Below are positions 34,039-44,195 of a stretch of 64,000 nt of DNA, in pieces. The translations under genes and the position numbers were made by a program. The notes below the pieces were generated by a model that worked only from the letters and a program-made list of their open reading frames with translations, did no database searches and was not told where the DNA came from. The stretch covers positions 54,019-118,018 of the forward strand of contig JADKCG010000017.1 in the NCBI GenBank assembly GCA_016714745.1. Reading direction: 5' to 3'. This DNA comes from Elusimicrobiota bacterium (lineage in GTDB: Bacteria; Elusimicrobiota; Elusimicrobia; FEN-1173). Each line of letters starts with the position of its first letter. The first letter of the stretch is position 1.

Positions 34039-36749
34039 ATGGAGACTAATTTTAAAACGTCGTCCTTAATCACATCGAGCAAAAATCTTTGGCACGCCGA
34101 GGACGCCTCGGGTGTGGCGCGCGGTTTGGCGACGGACATGGCCACAGGCCTTTCCGACGCTGAGGTGTCCGAACGGTTAGCGAAACACGGTCCCAACGCG
34201 TTGAGGGAAACGAAAAAAAAGTCCGCTCTCATGATGTTCGCGGAACAGTTTAAGGATTTCATGATCATTGTGTTGATGGCCTCGGCCGTTGTCGCGGGGA
34301 TCATCGGCGATCTGACCGACACCATCGCCATTGCCGTGATCGTGGTGTTGAACGCGGTGATCGGCTTCGTTCAGGAATTCCGGGCGGAAAAAGCCATGGC
34401 GGCGCTCAAAAAGATGGCGGCGCCTTCCACCACGGGCCTCAGAAACGGCACAGCGGCGACCCTGCCCGCGGCGGATCTCGTGCCGGGGGACATCGTTTTC
34501 CTGGAAGCGGGGAACCTGGTGCCGGCCGATATGCGGCTTTTTAATTCCGCCCAATTGAAGGTCGACGAATCCGCTTTGACGGGGGAATCCATTCCTGTGG
34601 AAAAAGCGACCGCCCCGATCGATGACGCGACGGCCCCCCTGGGCGACAGGAAAAACATGGCCTACAAAGGAACCTTCGCCACGTACGGCCGGGGATCGGG
34701 GATTGTCGTTTCCACCGGCATGGAGACGGAACTGGGTCGGATCGCCACGATGCTGCAAGAAGGCGAAGAGGAAAAGACGCCCCTCCAAAAGAGGCTCGCC
34801 CGTTTCGGCACGAGACTTGCCCTGATCGTTTTGGCCATTTGCGCCATCGTGTTTGTCGTTGGAATAATTCGGGGGGAATCACCCTTGCGCATGCTCCTGA
34901 CGGCCATATCCTTGGCCGTCGCGGCGATCCCGGAAGCATTGCCCGCGGTCGTCACGATCTCGTTGGCCTTTGGGGCGCGGAAGATGGTTCGGCAGAACGC
35001 CCTGATCCGGAAGTTGCCGGCGGTGGAGACGCTCGGGTCCGTGACCTATATCTGCTCTGACAAGACGGGAACTCTCACGCTCAATAAAATGACGGTGGAA
35101 GAGCTCTATGTGGACGGGGCGGTGGTCCCGGCCGCTTCGACGGTCGGAAAAACCGTTTCGCCGTCCGAATATTTACATCGCCCGCAAGCCCTGTTGTTGA
35201 CCGCGCTGGCTTTAAACAACGATGTGCGGGAGGATTCTTCCGGCAAGAGTTTGGGGACCCCTCCGAGACCGCGCCTTACATCGCCGCTAAAAATGCGGGG
35301 TTCGACAAATCTCTTGTTGAAAAACATCTTCCCAGAGAGGGCGAGATCCCCTTTGATTCCGTTCGAAAATGCATGACCACCCTACACCGGGTGGCTCAAG
35401 GGGACGGGGTCGGCGAATACATCTCTTTTACGAAAGGTGCTCCGGACGTTCTCTTGGGCAAAACCAAAAACGGCGTGAGTTCTCAAGGTCTGGTCGACTT
35501 GGACGCTTCGGAGATTTCCAGGGCCAATGACGCGTTGGCTTCGCGGGGCCTTCGGGTCTTGGCTGTTGGGATGCGGCGTTGGCCCAAGAAGCCAACGGAC
35601 ATCTCCCCCGATGCGCTGGAATCTGATTTGACGTTCATTGGGTTGGTCGGCATGATGGACCCGCCGCGAGAAGAGGCGAAGGAGGCCATCCGCCTTTGTC
35701 GAAGCGCGGGCATCGTCCCGGTGATGATCACTGGAGACCACCCCATCACCGCTCGGGTTGTCGCCCAACGGCTCGGCATCATCGAAGAGGATCACGGCGC
35801 CATCGTCACCGGCCGCGAACTGGCGAAACTGAGCGTTCAAGATTTTGAGGCTCGCGTAGAAAATATTCGGGTCTACGCAAGGGTCGCCCCTGAACAGAAG
35901 CTCGATATCGTCAAGGCGCTTCAGGACAAAGGGCATTTCGTGGCCATGACCGGAGACGGCGTAAACGATGCCCCCGCTCTTCGAAGGGCCGACATCGGCG
36001 TGGCGATGGGCATTACCGGTTCGGACGTGTCGAAGGAGGCCGGCCACATGATCCTCCTGGACGACAACTTCGCGACCATCGTTAAGTCCGTCAAAGAAGG
36101 TCGCCGAATATTCGACAACATCCGCAAGTTCATCAAATACACAATGACCAGCAATTCTGGGGAAATTTGGGCCATCTTTCTCGCCCCCTTTTTGGGCCTG
36201 CCGATTCCGCTTTTACCGATCCACATCTTGTGGATCAATCTGGTGACGGACGGCCTTCCGGGACTCGCCCTGTCGGCGGAACCGGCCGAAAAAGGCGTCA
36301 TGAACCGGCCTCCCCGACATCCGAAAGAAAGCATTTTCGCTCACGGCCTAGGCGCGCACACCCTGTGGGTCGGATTGCTCATGGGGTTCGCAACCATCTT
36401 TACCCAGGCTTGGTCGCTCCACACGGGGAACGCTCACTGGCAAACCATGGCGTTCACCGTTCTCTGCTTAAGCCAGATGGGGCATGTGCTCGCCATTCGT
36501 TCTGACAGCGAGTCTCTTTTTTCCCAGGGTCTGCTAACGAACAAACCCCTTGTGGGGGCTTTCCTCTTGACGTTCGGCCTTCAAATGGCGACGATCTATG
36601 TGCCTGTCCTCCAGCCGATCTTCAAGACCGAAGCGTTGACGTCCGGCGAGCTGGCGTTCACGTTGGCGTTGTCGTCGGTCGTGTTCATCGCGGTGGAAGC
36701 CGAGAAACTCGTCAAACGGGTGGTGGCGAAGAGATCCGTCGCCAGGTGA
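34039..36749 (+). CDS. P-type cation-transporting ATPase 1 (P2 type), one frameshift
   Basis: Two overlapping frames together make one pump of about 903 residues. The first holds the N-terminal actuator region (VDESALTGESIPVEKA), helix M4 with PEALPAVV and the phosphorylation motif SDKTGTLTLNKMTVEEL. The second holds the hinge (MITGDHPITARVV, VAMTGDGVNDAPALRRADIG) and six C-terminal helices. The break is in GGGG at 35253-35256: one more G gives the expected GDPSETALYIAAKNAG. PEALP instead of PEGLP, and IWINLVTDGLP in M6, place it among Ca2+/Na+-type P2 pumps; the ion is not certain. Confidence 0.85.
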
Positions 36750-36962
36750 GAGACGTCCCTGCGCTGGCCGCAAAGGCAACCCATTGACAGGAAAAAACTT
36801 CTCATAAAACAAAATCAGATCCCCTTTGCCCTAAAAAAGGGGTGGCTAATTTCCCTGACGTTAATGTTCCGGAAAAGGAATACATCCTAAAATGGGCGAT
36901 ACACTCAAGAACAACGACGTTCTTGGGACAATGAGCCGAGGGACACCCGCCGAATCCGGTCT

Positions 36963-37175
36963 CGGCACCTTTTTACCACGAGCGTCGGCCTTGTCCCGAC
37001 TGCCTACGGGTTCGGAGGAAAGGACCCGCTGTTGGTCCCGCTCTCATTGGCCATGGGGTGGGGGCTTTTGGTTGGGAGCTTCCTTTCATTGATCTGGCTC
37101 CCTTGCGGTTATATGATCTTGCAGGATCTGAGGCTGGACGCTCTCCGGCGTTTTAAGTTAAAGTTTTTGAACTGA
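36963..37175 (+). pseudogene. C-terminal remnant of an RND efflux pump
   Basis: The frame reads RHLFTTSVGLVPTAYGFGGK, then DPLLVPLSLAMGWGLLVGSF and a final helix ending in LRRFKLKFLN and TGA. This is the last pair of membrane helices of an AcrB/HAE-type transporter, which normally has about 1,000-1,050 residues. Nothing upstream within 200 bases continues it. It is a relic between two ATPase genes. Confidence 0.65.
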
Positions 37176-37223
37176 CGATTTGCACGATATGTTTTTACTC
37201 GACATCACAGAGGGGTAATAATT

Positions 37224-39986
37224 ATGGAACGAATCATTGGAAAACATTGGCACCATCTGTCTTCGGAGGAAGTGGTCCAGCTCTTGGATACACACCTCGA
37301 ACGGGGACTTTCGCTTTTTGAGGCGGGGCACCGGCAAAAATTGTTTGGTCCCAACGAGCTTCGAGGAAAAAAAGCGCGGAGTCCCCTGCGCGCGTTCCTG
37401 TCCCAATTCGCTCAGCCGCTGGTCTACCTCTTGGTCATTGCGTCGGTGGTCACGGCGGTCCTGGGGCATTATGTCGATGCGGGGGTTATCTTCGGGGTCG
37501 TCTTTATCAATGCCATCGTCGGCTATTTGCAAGAATCGAAAGCTGAGAAAGCGGTCGAATCGCTTAAGAACCTCATCGTGACAGAAGCCACCGTGTTACG
37601 CGACGGGGTCAAGCGCCGCATTTCATCCAAAGAACTGGTGCCTGGGGACGTGGTCTGGTTGCAATCGGGCGACAAAGTCCCTGCGGACATGCGTTTGGTG
37701 GAAAGCCGGGATCTCCAAGTGGACGAGTCCGCCCTCACGGGAGAATCGGTGCCCGTGCAAAAACGCGCGCAGGGACTCGCTGTTGACACCGTGCTCGCCG
37801 ATCGACGAAATATGGCCTACGCGGGGACCTGGGCCACTTACGGACAGGGGCGGGGCGTGGTGGTCGCCATTGGCCAACGCACTGAAAGCGGACAGATAGC
37901 GGACATGATTTCCGGGGCGGCCGATCTTTCGACGCCGCTCACGCGGAAGATTGCCCAATTCAGCGGCCTGCTTCTCTACGTCATCATGGGCCTCTCCGGT
38001 CTGACGTTCGCGGTGGGGGTTCTCCGGAAGGAGCCGTTGATCGATATGTTTTTGGCTTCCGTCGCGCTCGCTGTGGGCATGATTCCGGAAGGATTGCCAG
38101 CCGCGGTGACGATTACCCTCGCCATCGGCGTGAAGCGCCTGGCTCACCGGCGGGCCATCATCCGTAAACTGCCGGCAGTGGAAACGTTGGGAAGCACGAC
38201 CGTCATCTGCTCCGACAAAACCGGCACGATGACCCAAAACCAAATGACCGTCCAGCGTCTGAGCACGGGCGACGGGCTTTTTGACGTCACGGGAACCGGC
38301 TATGAACCGCTCGGTCGAGTGGAGCGCGCCGGTGGAGCCGTTTCGAAAGAGATGTCGGCCGGCGTGCGCCAGGTCCTGGCGGCCGGCGCCCTGTGCAACG
38401 ATTCTCTTTTGACGCAGGAAGAGGGGGTGTGGAAAATACAAGGGGACCCCACGGAGGCGGCGCTCCTTGTTTCGGCACGAAAAGGGAATTGCCCCGCGGA
38501 GGAATTGTCCCCGAAAATGCCCCGGATCGATGTCATTCCTTTCGAATCCGACCGCCAATACATGGCCACTCTGCACGAGGTACGAGACCGGGGGGAAAAC
38601 CTGGTTTATGTGAAAGGAGCCGTTGAACGCGTCCTGGAATTGTGCGACCGGCAGTCGGGGGCGGGCGGCCAAGAAGAGGCCCTTGACCGCGCGGCTGTCC
38701 TGCAAGAGGCCGAGACTTTTGCTAAGGATGGTTACCGCGTTCTGGCCTTTGCTCAAGGCGGCTTGCCGCTCGCGCAACGGTCGCTCGCTTCAACCGACTG
38801 GCAGGGCCGGCTGGTCTTCACCGGACTCCAAGCCCTCATGGACCCGCCCAGACCCGAAGCCAAAGCCGCCGTGGCCGCCTGTCGGTCGGCGGGAATTCGA
38901 GTGAAGATGATTACGGGAGACCACGCGCTCACGGCTGGGGCCATCGCCGCTCAATTGGGGCTAGGGCCCACACCGAGCGACGATAAAAAGCCGCTTAAAG
39001 CCTTGACCGGACGGGAACTGGCCGAGTTAACCGATGAACAACTAATGGCGGTGATTGAGGACGTCTCCGTCTTTGCCCGAGTGGATCCGGCGCAAAAACT
39101 ACGCCTTGTGGAAGCCCTTCAATCCCGGGGACATGTGGTGGCCATGACGGGCGATGGTGTCAACGACGCTCCAGCGCTGAAACAGGCCGACATCGGTATC
39201 GCCATGGGGAAAGCCGGGACAGACGTCGCCCGCGAAGCCGCCGACATGTTGTTGACGGATGACAACTTCGCCACGATCGAAGCGGCGGTGGAGGAAGGCC
39301 GCGGGGTCTTTAACAATCTCCAGAAATTTATTCTCTGGACTCTGCCGACCAACCTAGGGGAAGGAACTTTAATCATGTTCGCCATCTTGCTCGGTATTGC
39401 GCTACCCATCACACCGGTTCAGATCCTTTGGATCAATCTGACAACGGCGCTCTTTCTGGGGATCATGCTTGCTTTTGAGCCCGCGGAACCCGGGATTATG
39501 AAAAAGCCCCCGCGCGACCCTCGCCAGCCGATCCTCACGAAGGCCTTGGTCTTCCGAATTTTCCTTGTCAGCGCGATCATGGCCGGGGGCGGGTTCTGGA
39601 TCTTCGACCACATTGTGGAAGCCGGCGGAAGCGTTGCCGAAGCGCGAACGATCGTGGTGAATGTGGTGGTGTTTGTGGAAGTGTTTTATCTGTACAACTG
39701 TCGATCCCTCATGCAGTCCCCGGTGGCCATCGGTTTTTTTGCCAACCCCTGGGTGATCTTTGGTTCCATCGGCATGGCGCTTTTGCAGGTGCTTCTCACC
39801 TACCTTCCGCTGATGAACCATTGGTTCGGGACCGCCCCGATCACCGGAGTGGCCTGGCTCAAGGTGCTCGCCTTAAGCGCCGGCGCCTACTTGGTTATCG
39901 ACCTGGAAAAACGAGCGGGACCGCTCTGGGCCCGCCTTCGAAGCCCCTCGCGAGACCAAATTAGGGGACGGGACGGAGCCAAATAA
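37224..39986 (+). CDS. P-type cation-transporting ATPase 2 (P2 type)
   Basis: 920 residues, intact. N-terminal cation-ATPase domain (HHLSSEEVVQLLDTHLERGL), actuator loop VDESALTGESVPVQKR, helix M4 PEGLPAAVTITLAIG, phosphorylation site CSDKTGTMTQNQMTVQ, nucleotide-binding KGAVERVLELC, hinge MTGDGVNDAPALKQADIGIAM and ten membrane helices in total. The motifs fit Ca2+- or Na+-exporting PMCA/SERCA-like pumps of bacteria; the ion is not determined. GAGGGG lies 8 bases before the ATG. Paralogous to the pump upstream. Confidence 0.92.
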   Translation: MERIIGKHWHHLSSEEVVQLLDTHLERGLSLFEAGHRQKLFGPNELRGKKARSPLRAFLSQFAQPLVYLLVIASVVTAVLGHYVDAGVIFGVVFINAIVGYLQESKAEKAVESLKNLIVTEATVLRDGVKRRISSKELVPGDVVWLQSGDKVPADMRLVESRDLQVDESALTGESVPVQKRAQGLAVDTVLADRRNMAYAGTWATYGQGRGVVVAIGQRTESGQIADMISGAADLSTPLTRKIAQFSGLLLYVIMGLSGLTFAVGVLRKEPLIDMFLASVALAVGMIPEGLPAAVTITLAIGVKRLAHRRAIIRKLPAVETLGSTTVICSDKTGTMTQNQMTVQRLSTGDGLFDVTGTGYEPLGRVERAGGAVSKEMSAGVRQVLAAGALCNDSLLTQEEGVWKIQGDPTEAALLVSARKGNCPAEELSPKMPRIDVIPFESDRQYMATLHEVRDRGENLVYVKGAVERVLELCDRQSGAGGQEEALDRAAVLQEAETFAKDGYRVLAFAQGGLPLAQRSLASTDWQGRLVFTGLQALMDPPRPEAKAAVAACRSAGIRVKMITGDHALTAGAIAAQLGLGPTPSDDKKPLKALTGRELAELTDEQLMAVIEDVSVFARVDPAQKLRLVEALQSRGHVVAMTGDGVNDAPALKQADIGIAMGKAGTDVAREAADMLLTDDNFATIEAAVEEGRGVFNNLQKFILWTLPTNLGEGTLIMFAILLGIALPITPVQILWINLTTALFLGIMLAFEPAEPGIMKKPPRDPRQPILTKALVFRIFLVSAIMAGGGFWIFDHIVEAGGSVAEARTIVVNVVVFVEVFYLYNCRSLMQSPVAIGFFANPWVIFGSIGMALLQVLLTYLPLMNHWFGTAPITGVAWLKVLALSAGAYLVIDLEKRAGPLWARLRSPSRDQIRGRDGAK

Positions 39987-39990
39987 TCAA

Positions 39991-40047
39991 TTAACCGGGA
40001 TTCCCCGGTTGGCACAGGGCTACCGTCGACAGGGTCCGGAACAGAAT
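39991..40047 (-). repeat. Dispersed repeat copy, intergenic
   Basis: Reverse-complemented, it aligns with the repeat inserted in the dehydrogenase at 24848-24904, sharing ATTCTGTTC at one end and GTGCCA-CCGGGGAATCCCGG at the other. It starts 4 bases after the ATPase 2 stop. About 380 bases of gene-free sequence follow up to 40428, in which I see nothing further. Confidence 0.75.
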
Positions 40048-40428
40048 TTTCCAACCCTCTCGGACGGAAATGCTCAGTCAACTGAAATTTTCAGGTTAAT
40101 GCGAATGGCTTCTCAGTGTGTCGCTAAACCCGATTTGTTTTGATCCAGCTTTTCTGGCCGGAAGGGCTCGGCAATTTCTTCGTTCCAACATAAATGTCGA
40201 AAGACGACATGCAGATTTATTTTTTGGAAATCCAACGTTTCTCGCCTAAGTCCAATTGAATTGTTGCTGGGTCGAAAGCTCTGGACCGAATGTTTTTCGG
40301 TGCGCCATCAAGGCCCGACGTTTTAATCTCTCTTACGCTGATTGGTTGGACTTTCTTTCTGGTTTAACAGATGTATAAATGAGACAATTATTTTCTGTCT
40401 GGACGAAGTCAGTAGAGGTGGGGACGAA

Positions 40429-40876
40429 ATGAAACTCCAAGACTTGATTAAGACGGCTCATCGATTGGCTGAGCCTTATCGGGGTCAGAGGGGCTTACAT
40501 TTCGACTCAAGGACGTGATCCCGGCGATACGGGGGATCTGACGTCGGATCACAAGCCCGCGGCCAAGGAAGGATTGGCCCTGGGGGTGAAAGCCCTCTCT
40601 GAGATGCAGGAAATGCTTTTTGCCCAGGACAAATGGTCTGTCCTACTTATTTTTGAAGCCATGGACGCCGCGGGCAAAGATGGCGCCATCCGCCATGTGA
40701 TGTCCGGGGTCAACCCCCAGGGTTGCCAGGTTTATTCCTTTAAGACTCCATCGGCTGAGGAATCGCCCGCGGTCATCGACCGAATAAGTGCTCTGAACCT
40801 GCATTTTCCCGAGATCGGTCCAGAAAAACGCGCCGAGTTGGCCAAGGCCCGTCGCTTTTTATTGTCAGAGCGGTAA
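40429..40876 (+). pseudogene. Polyphosphate kinase 2 (PPK2), internally deleted
   Basis: The N-terminus (MKLQDLIKTAHRLAEPYRG), the Walker A region (LLIFEAMDAAGKDGAIRHVM SGVNPQGCQVYSF, read as one chain) and the C-terminal tail (LHFPEIGPEKRAELAKARRF) are PPK2. About 150 codons between PSAEE and SPAVIDRI are missing, including the Walker B and lid. Two single-base losses (CC to C near 40503 and GGG to GG near 40523) also break the frame after the start. The indels may be sequencing errors; the deletion is not. The product cannot transfer phosphate from polyphosphate. Confidence 0.82.
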
Positions 40877-40984
40877 AATTGGAGAAATCAATGGCCTCTG
40901 CTGATTTAAGGAACAAAACCTTGGGCCCGTCTATAGTCCCCTCGCCGCTCAAAGGCGTCACGTCATCCCTGAGGGGGCCCAGAT

Positions 40985-42397
40985 ATGACCGCCCTTCCCT
41001 GTAAAACAAAAATCGTGGCCACCATCGGACCGGCGACGGAAAGCCCGGAAATGATGGAACGGTTGATTCGGGCGGGTATGTCCATTGCGCGGCTCAACTT
41101 TTCCCATGGAAACTTCGCGGGGCATGCGGAATGGATTCGGAAATTACGCGCCGCGGCCAAGGCGGTGGGTCGGCCCATCGCTCTGATGGCGGACCTCCCG
41201 GGCCCCAAAATGCGCGTCGGTTCCATCGCGCCTGATCCCGTACACCTGAAAGCGGGGGATCCCTTTATTCTGACGACGGAAGAAGTGGCGGGCACGTCCC
41301 AACGGGTGTCGGTGAGTTTTAAACGTCTCCCGGCGGTAGTGCAAAAGGGACGGCGGCTATTTTTGAACGATGGGTTGGTTCAGCTTTTGGTGGAACGGGT
41401 GGACGGCAACGACGTCCATTGTCGGGTGGATGTGGGGGGAGAATTGCGGTCCAAGAAAGGGCTGAACCTTCCCGGGATGGATTTGGGGATGAGCGCTTTC
41501 ACGGAACACGACCGCGCGTGCTTAGAATTCGCCATAACAAACGGGGTCGACGCGGTCAGCCAGTCTTTCGTGGAAAAGGCCGCTGACGTGGAAGCTGTCC
41601 GAACGGCCGCTCGGGGACTGGGGGGGAATCCCTTCCTGATCGCTAAAATTGAACGGGCGGGCGCGTTGGAACATTACGATGAAATCTTGGCGGCCGCCGA
41701 TGGAATCATGGTGGCGAGGGGGGATTTAGGCGTGGAGGTCCCGCTGGAAGGCATCGCCTTGACCCAGAAAAATCTCATTCTCCGGGCCAACCGGGCCGGC
41801 AAACCCGTGATCACCGCCACGCAAATGCTGGAATCCATGACCGCGAGCCGCCTGCCCACCCGCGCCGAAGCCACGGACGTGGCGAACGCGGTGTTGGACG
41901 GAACGGACGCCGTGATGCTTTCCGCCGAATCGGCGGTGGGGAAATTTCCGGAAGAGGCCGTGGCCACCCTGGCCCGCATCGCCGATACGACAGAGAAAGC
42001 CCGCCCCCGGGTTCGCCTGGATGGTGGGCCCACCCCCGGCGCAAAGAATGCTGGGGCCGACGCCCTGACTCGCGTTGTGGAGTTTGCTCTCACGATGTCG
42101 TCTTTCTCTGTGGTGGTTGTTCCCACCCATACCGGGACAACGGCCCGCATGATTTCCCGATTCAAACCGGCGGAATGGATTGTGGCCGTTTCTCGATATT
42201 CGGCCGTGGCCCAGGGATTGCAATTTTCCTGCGGGGTCCTGCCCCACCACCTAGAAGCCGAACCTAAATCCTGGGGGGACTTTGCCAAGGAGGCTCTGAC
42301 AGGCCATGGCCCAACCCAGGGATTGGCTCTTTTGGTGGCCGGCCCTTCGGTGGCACACCCGGACAACAACCACCGTATCGAGTTCCTCCCGGTATAG
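40985..42397 (+). CDS. pyk: Pyruvate kinase
   Basis: 470 residues, normal length. KTKIVATIGPATESPEMMER and RLNFSHGNFAGH begin the TIM barrel; ALMADLPGPKMRVG, the catalytic Lys/Glu region FLIAKIERAGALEHYDEIL and GIMVARGDLGVEVPLE with the metal ligands, and the signature KPVITATQMLESM are all present. The C-terminal regulatory domain follows (VVVVPTHTGTTARMIS). Converts phosphoenolpyruvate and ADP to pyruvate and ATP in the cytoplasm. GAGGG lies about 10 bases before the ATG. Confidence 0.97.
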   Translation: MTALPCKTKIVATIGPATESPEMMERLIRAGMSIARLNFSHGNFAGHAEWIRKLRAAAKAVGRPIALMADLPGPKMRVGSIAPDPVHLKAGDPFILTTEEVAGTSQRVSVSFKRLPAVVQKGRRLFLNDGLVQLLVERVDGNDVHCRVDVGGELRSKKGLNLPGMDLGMSAFTEHDRACLEFAITNGVDAVSQSFVEKAADVEAVRTAARGLGGNPFLIAKIERAGALEHYDEILAAADGIMVARGDLGVEVPLEGIALTQKNLILRANRAGKPVITATQMLESMTASRLPTRAEATDVANAVLDGTDAVMLSAESAVGKFPEEAVATLARIADTTEKARPRVRLDGGPTPGAKNAGADALTRVVEFALTMSSFSVVVVPTHTGTTARMISRFKPAEWIVAVSRYSAVAQGLQFSCGVLPHHLEAEPKSWGDFAKEALTGHGPTQGLALLVAGPSVAHPDNNHRIEFLPV

Positions 42398-42416
42398 CGA
42401 TAAGGAGATTTATTGA

Positions 42417-42845
42417 ATGAAACCGATTATATCCCTGAATATACAAGGCCCGGTTTTTTTGTCCTTTCACCTCATCATTTGTTTTATCGCTTTTGTGGGA
42501 TGTGGGGAGAAGGAATCCGACGCTCTAAAAAATGTTACCAAGGATTTGGTCGTGGAAGTTGTCCCCGCTTCAGGATACCGATATCCTGATGTCGTAAAGC
42601 GATCGACGATCAATAGGGGCGACAAAATCTCATTTCATATAAAAAGAGAAGTGTTCCCTCGATGGGAAACCGATTACGATTTATATGTGAATTCTATGGG
42701 ACCTGGCCTCTCTTTTGGACAGTTCGAGTCGGGCCCCTACGTGGGAGCTCAAATCGTATTGGCCGAGTTTCAGTCTGATGGACCATGCAAAGGGGTAGGC
42801 TGTGACGGTTTGTTCGCTCGGTTTATCCTGCAAGGGAAAATTTAA
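42417..42845 (+). CDS. Lipoprotein of unknown function
   Basis: 142 residues. The start (MKPIISLNIQGPVFLSFHLI) leads to a lipobox (FVGCGEKE), so the protein is probably lipid-anchored. The mature part looks beta-rich (KDLVVEVVPASGYRYPD, GDKISFHIKREVFPRW), and a Cys pair (CKGVGC) lies near the end. I do not recognise a family. AAGGAG lies 9 bases before the ATG. AT-rich codon use sets this gene and the next apart from pyruvate kinase. Confidence 0.6.
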   Translation: MKPIISLNIQGPVFLSFHLIICFIAFVGCGEKESDALKNVTKDLVVEVVPASGYRYPDVVKRSTINRGDKISFHIKREVFPRWETDYDLYVNSMGPGLSFGQFESGPYVGAQIVLAEFQSDGPCKGVGCDGLFARFILQGKI

Positions 42846-42897
42846 TATTTCTACCTAAAATCTCAAACACTCGGTGGTCTGAGGGTGACATTAAAAT

Positions 42898-44124
42898 TTG
42901 GGCCTCGACGATATCGACCCATGGTTACACCTCATGGTGGATGAAGAATACAACGTGGATCGCTTTATGCTAATCGACCCGTTTCCTTGTTCGAAGGGGA
43001 CATTTTCCGGATCGAATCAAATCGCTCCAATGCCGGAAAAACAAAAGCTCACGAAAGCTTTTCAACACCCACTCTACGGGGATGTGTATTTCGATGGGGA
43101 GGCCTTCTACTCCGATTTGCCGGATGGGAGTTGCTGGGTTTTTGAATTCATTCCTGAACTGACGGTTGATGAGATTTTTTGGATTTCCAGTCCCACGGTT
43201 AAGAATAGAAGCGGTTACTCATGGCAACACCTGGAGGTTTTTGGACAACCGCATGTCCCTTACAAGACCTTTATTTCGTCTTCGGATATTAACCCCGGTC
43301 TAGATCTTCAGCAAATCGGATCGACCGACAAGGGGGATCCGATCTACGGACTCAAGGACCCAAATCATCGATTTTATAAAGAACTCTACTCCGATTACCT
43401 AAAGGGAATAGATACTGAAAAAAGCGCGGGGGACATGAAAAAAGAGATAAACACTGTCCCCTATGGGGATTTCTTAGGGTCTGTCCCAATCTTTTTTTGG
43501 AAAGACCCTTTTGATCGATTAACACGATTTTCAAATAATGATTTTCTGCCGACTTTCTGGGCTGAGCCCATCATTTACCTGTATTCACCGAAGCGTCAAA
43601 AAGTGCGGGTGGAGGTCGATCCGAAAGAGGGAATCGCCCAATCCGAACCGCTCTATGGGACAGGGTGGAATGTGTATGCCGAACCCGATGGTTCTGTCAC
43701 CAGTCTGGCAGGGAAAAAGTATCCTTATCTTTTCTGGGAAGGGTTTGGGCCCGTGTGGCCAATGCGAGACGAGGGATTTGTCGTTGCGAAGGGAAAAGTC
43801 GGGGAATTGTTTGATGCCGTTTTGCCGGAATTGGGGCTAAATAAAAAGGAGATCGCTGATTTTAAAGGTGCATGGGTTCCCCATTTTCTGGATGCGTCGC
43901 ACTACTTCATTACTTTTATTGATCAGGAAACCATTGATCAGCTCGCTCCACTAAAAGTGAGTCCAAAGCCTGACACAACAATTCGAGTCCTTATGGATTA
44001 TCAGCCTTTAGGAAAGGACAAGACCGTTCTTCCGCCAACGTTCCGTTCGACCCGAAGGAGAAATGGTTTTACGGTTGTTGAATGGGGGGGGATCCGGCGG
44101 GGGATAAGGGATGGGAGGAAATAA
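42898..44124 (+). CDS. Conserved hypothetical with Ile-Tyr-Leu-Tyr repeat-type domain
   Basis: 408 residues from TTG; an in-frame stop lies just upstream, so internal starts (ATG 42934) or a lost N-terminus are possible. The central AEPIIYLYSPKRQKVRVEVD followed by GWNVYAEPDGSV and YLFWEG matches an uncharacterised family whose members read PVIYLYPE..., GWNV and YLFWEG; these are usually secreted. No signal peptide is visible here, supporting N-terminal truncation. Codon use is AT-richer than its neighbours. Function unknown. Confidence 0.55.
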   Translation: MGLDDIDPWLHLMVDEEYNVDRFMLIDPFPCSKGTFSGSNQIAPMPEKQKLTKAFQHPLYGDVYFDGEAFYSDLPDGSCWVFEFIPELTVDEIFWISSPTVKNRSGYSWQHLEVFGQPHVPYKTFISSSDINPGLDLQQIGSTDKGDPIYGLKDPNHRFYKELYSDYLKGIDTEKSAGDMKKEINTVPYGDFLGSVPIFFWKDPFDRLTRFSNNDFLPTFWAEPIIYLYSPKRQKVRVEVDPKEGIAQSEPLYGTGWNVYAEPDGSVTSLAGKKYPYLFWEGFGPVWPMRDEGFVVAKGKVGELFDAVLPELGLNKKEIADFKGAWVPHFLDASHYFITFIDQETIDQLAPLKVSPKPDTTIRVLMDYQPLGKDKTVLPPTFRSTRRRNGFTVVEWGGIRRGIRDGRK

Positions 44125-44195
44125 AATCTTGGAATACACGCAGGGATTTCTAATTTCTTGAAAATGGCCGAGCCGGGTCATGGGACTGGACATTC

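Noticed and set aside
34039..36749. Two separate half-size P-type ATPase genes or programmed frameshift
   Set aside because: One added G at 35253-35256 restores the conserved GDPSETAL motif exactly at the break, and there is no typical slippery site with a pseudoknot; a single interrupted gene is simpler.
37623..38777. 384-residue open frame antisense to P-type ATPase 2
   Set aside because: A shadow of a clear P-type ATPase; no ribosome site or domain.
40048..40428. Gene or RNA in the gap before PPK2
   Set aside because: No frame with a ribosome site and no hairpin-T-run; only a CTGAAATTTTCAG near-palindrome, also seen at 19423, which is too short to interpret.
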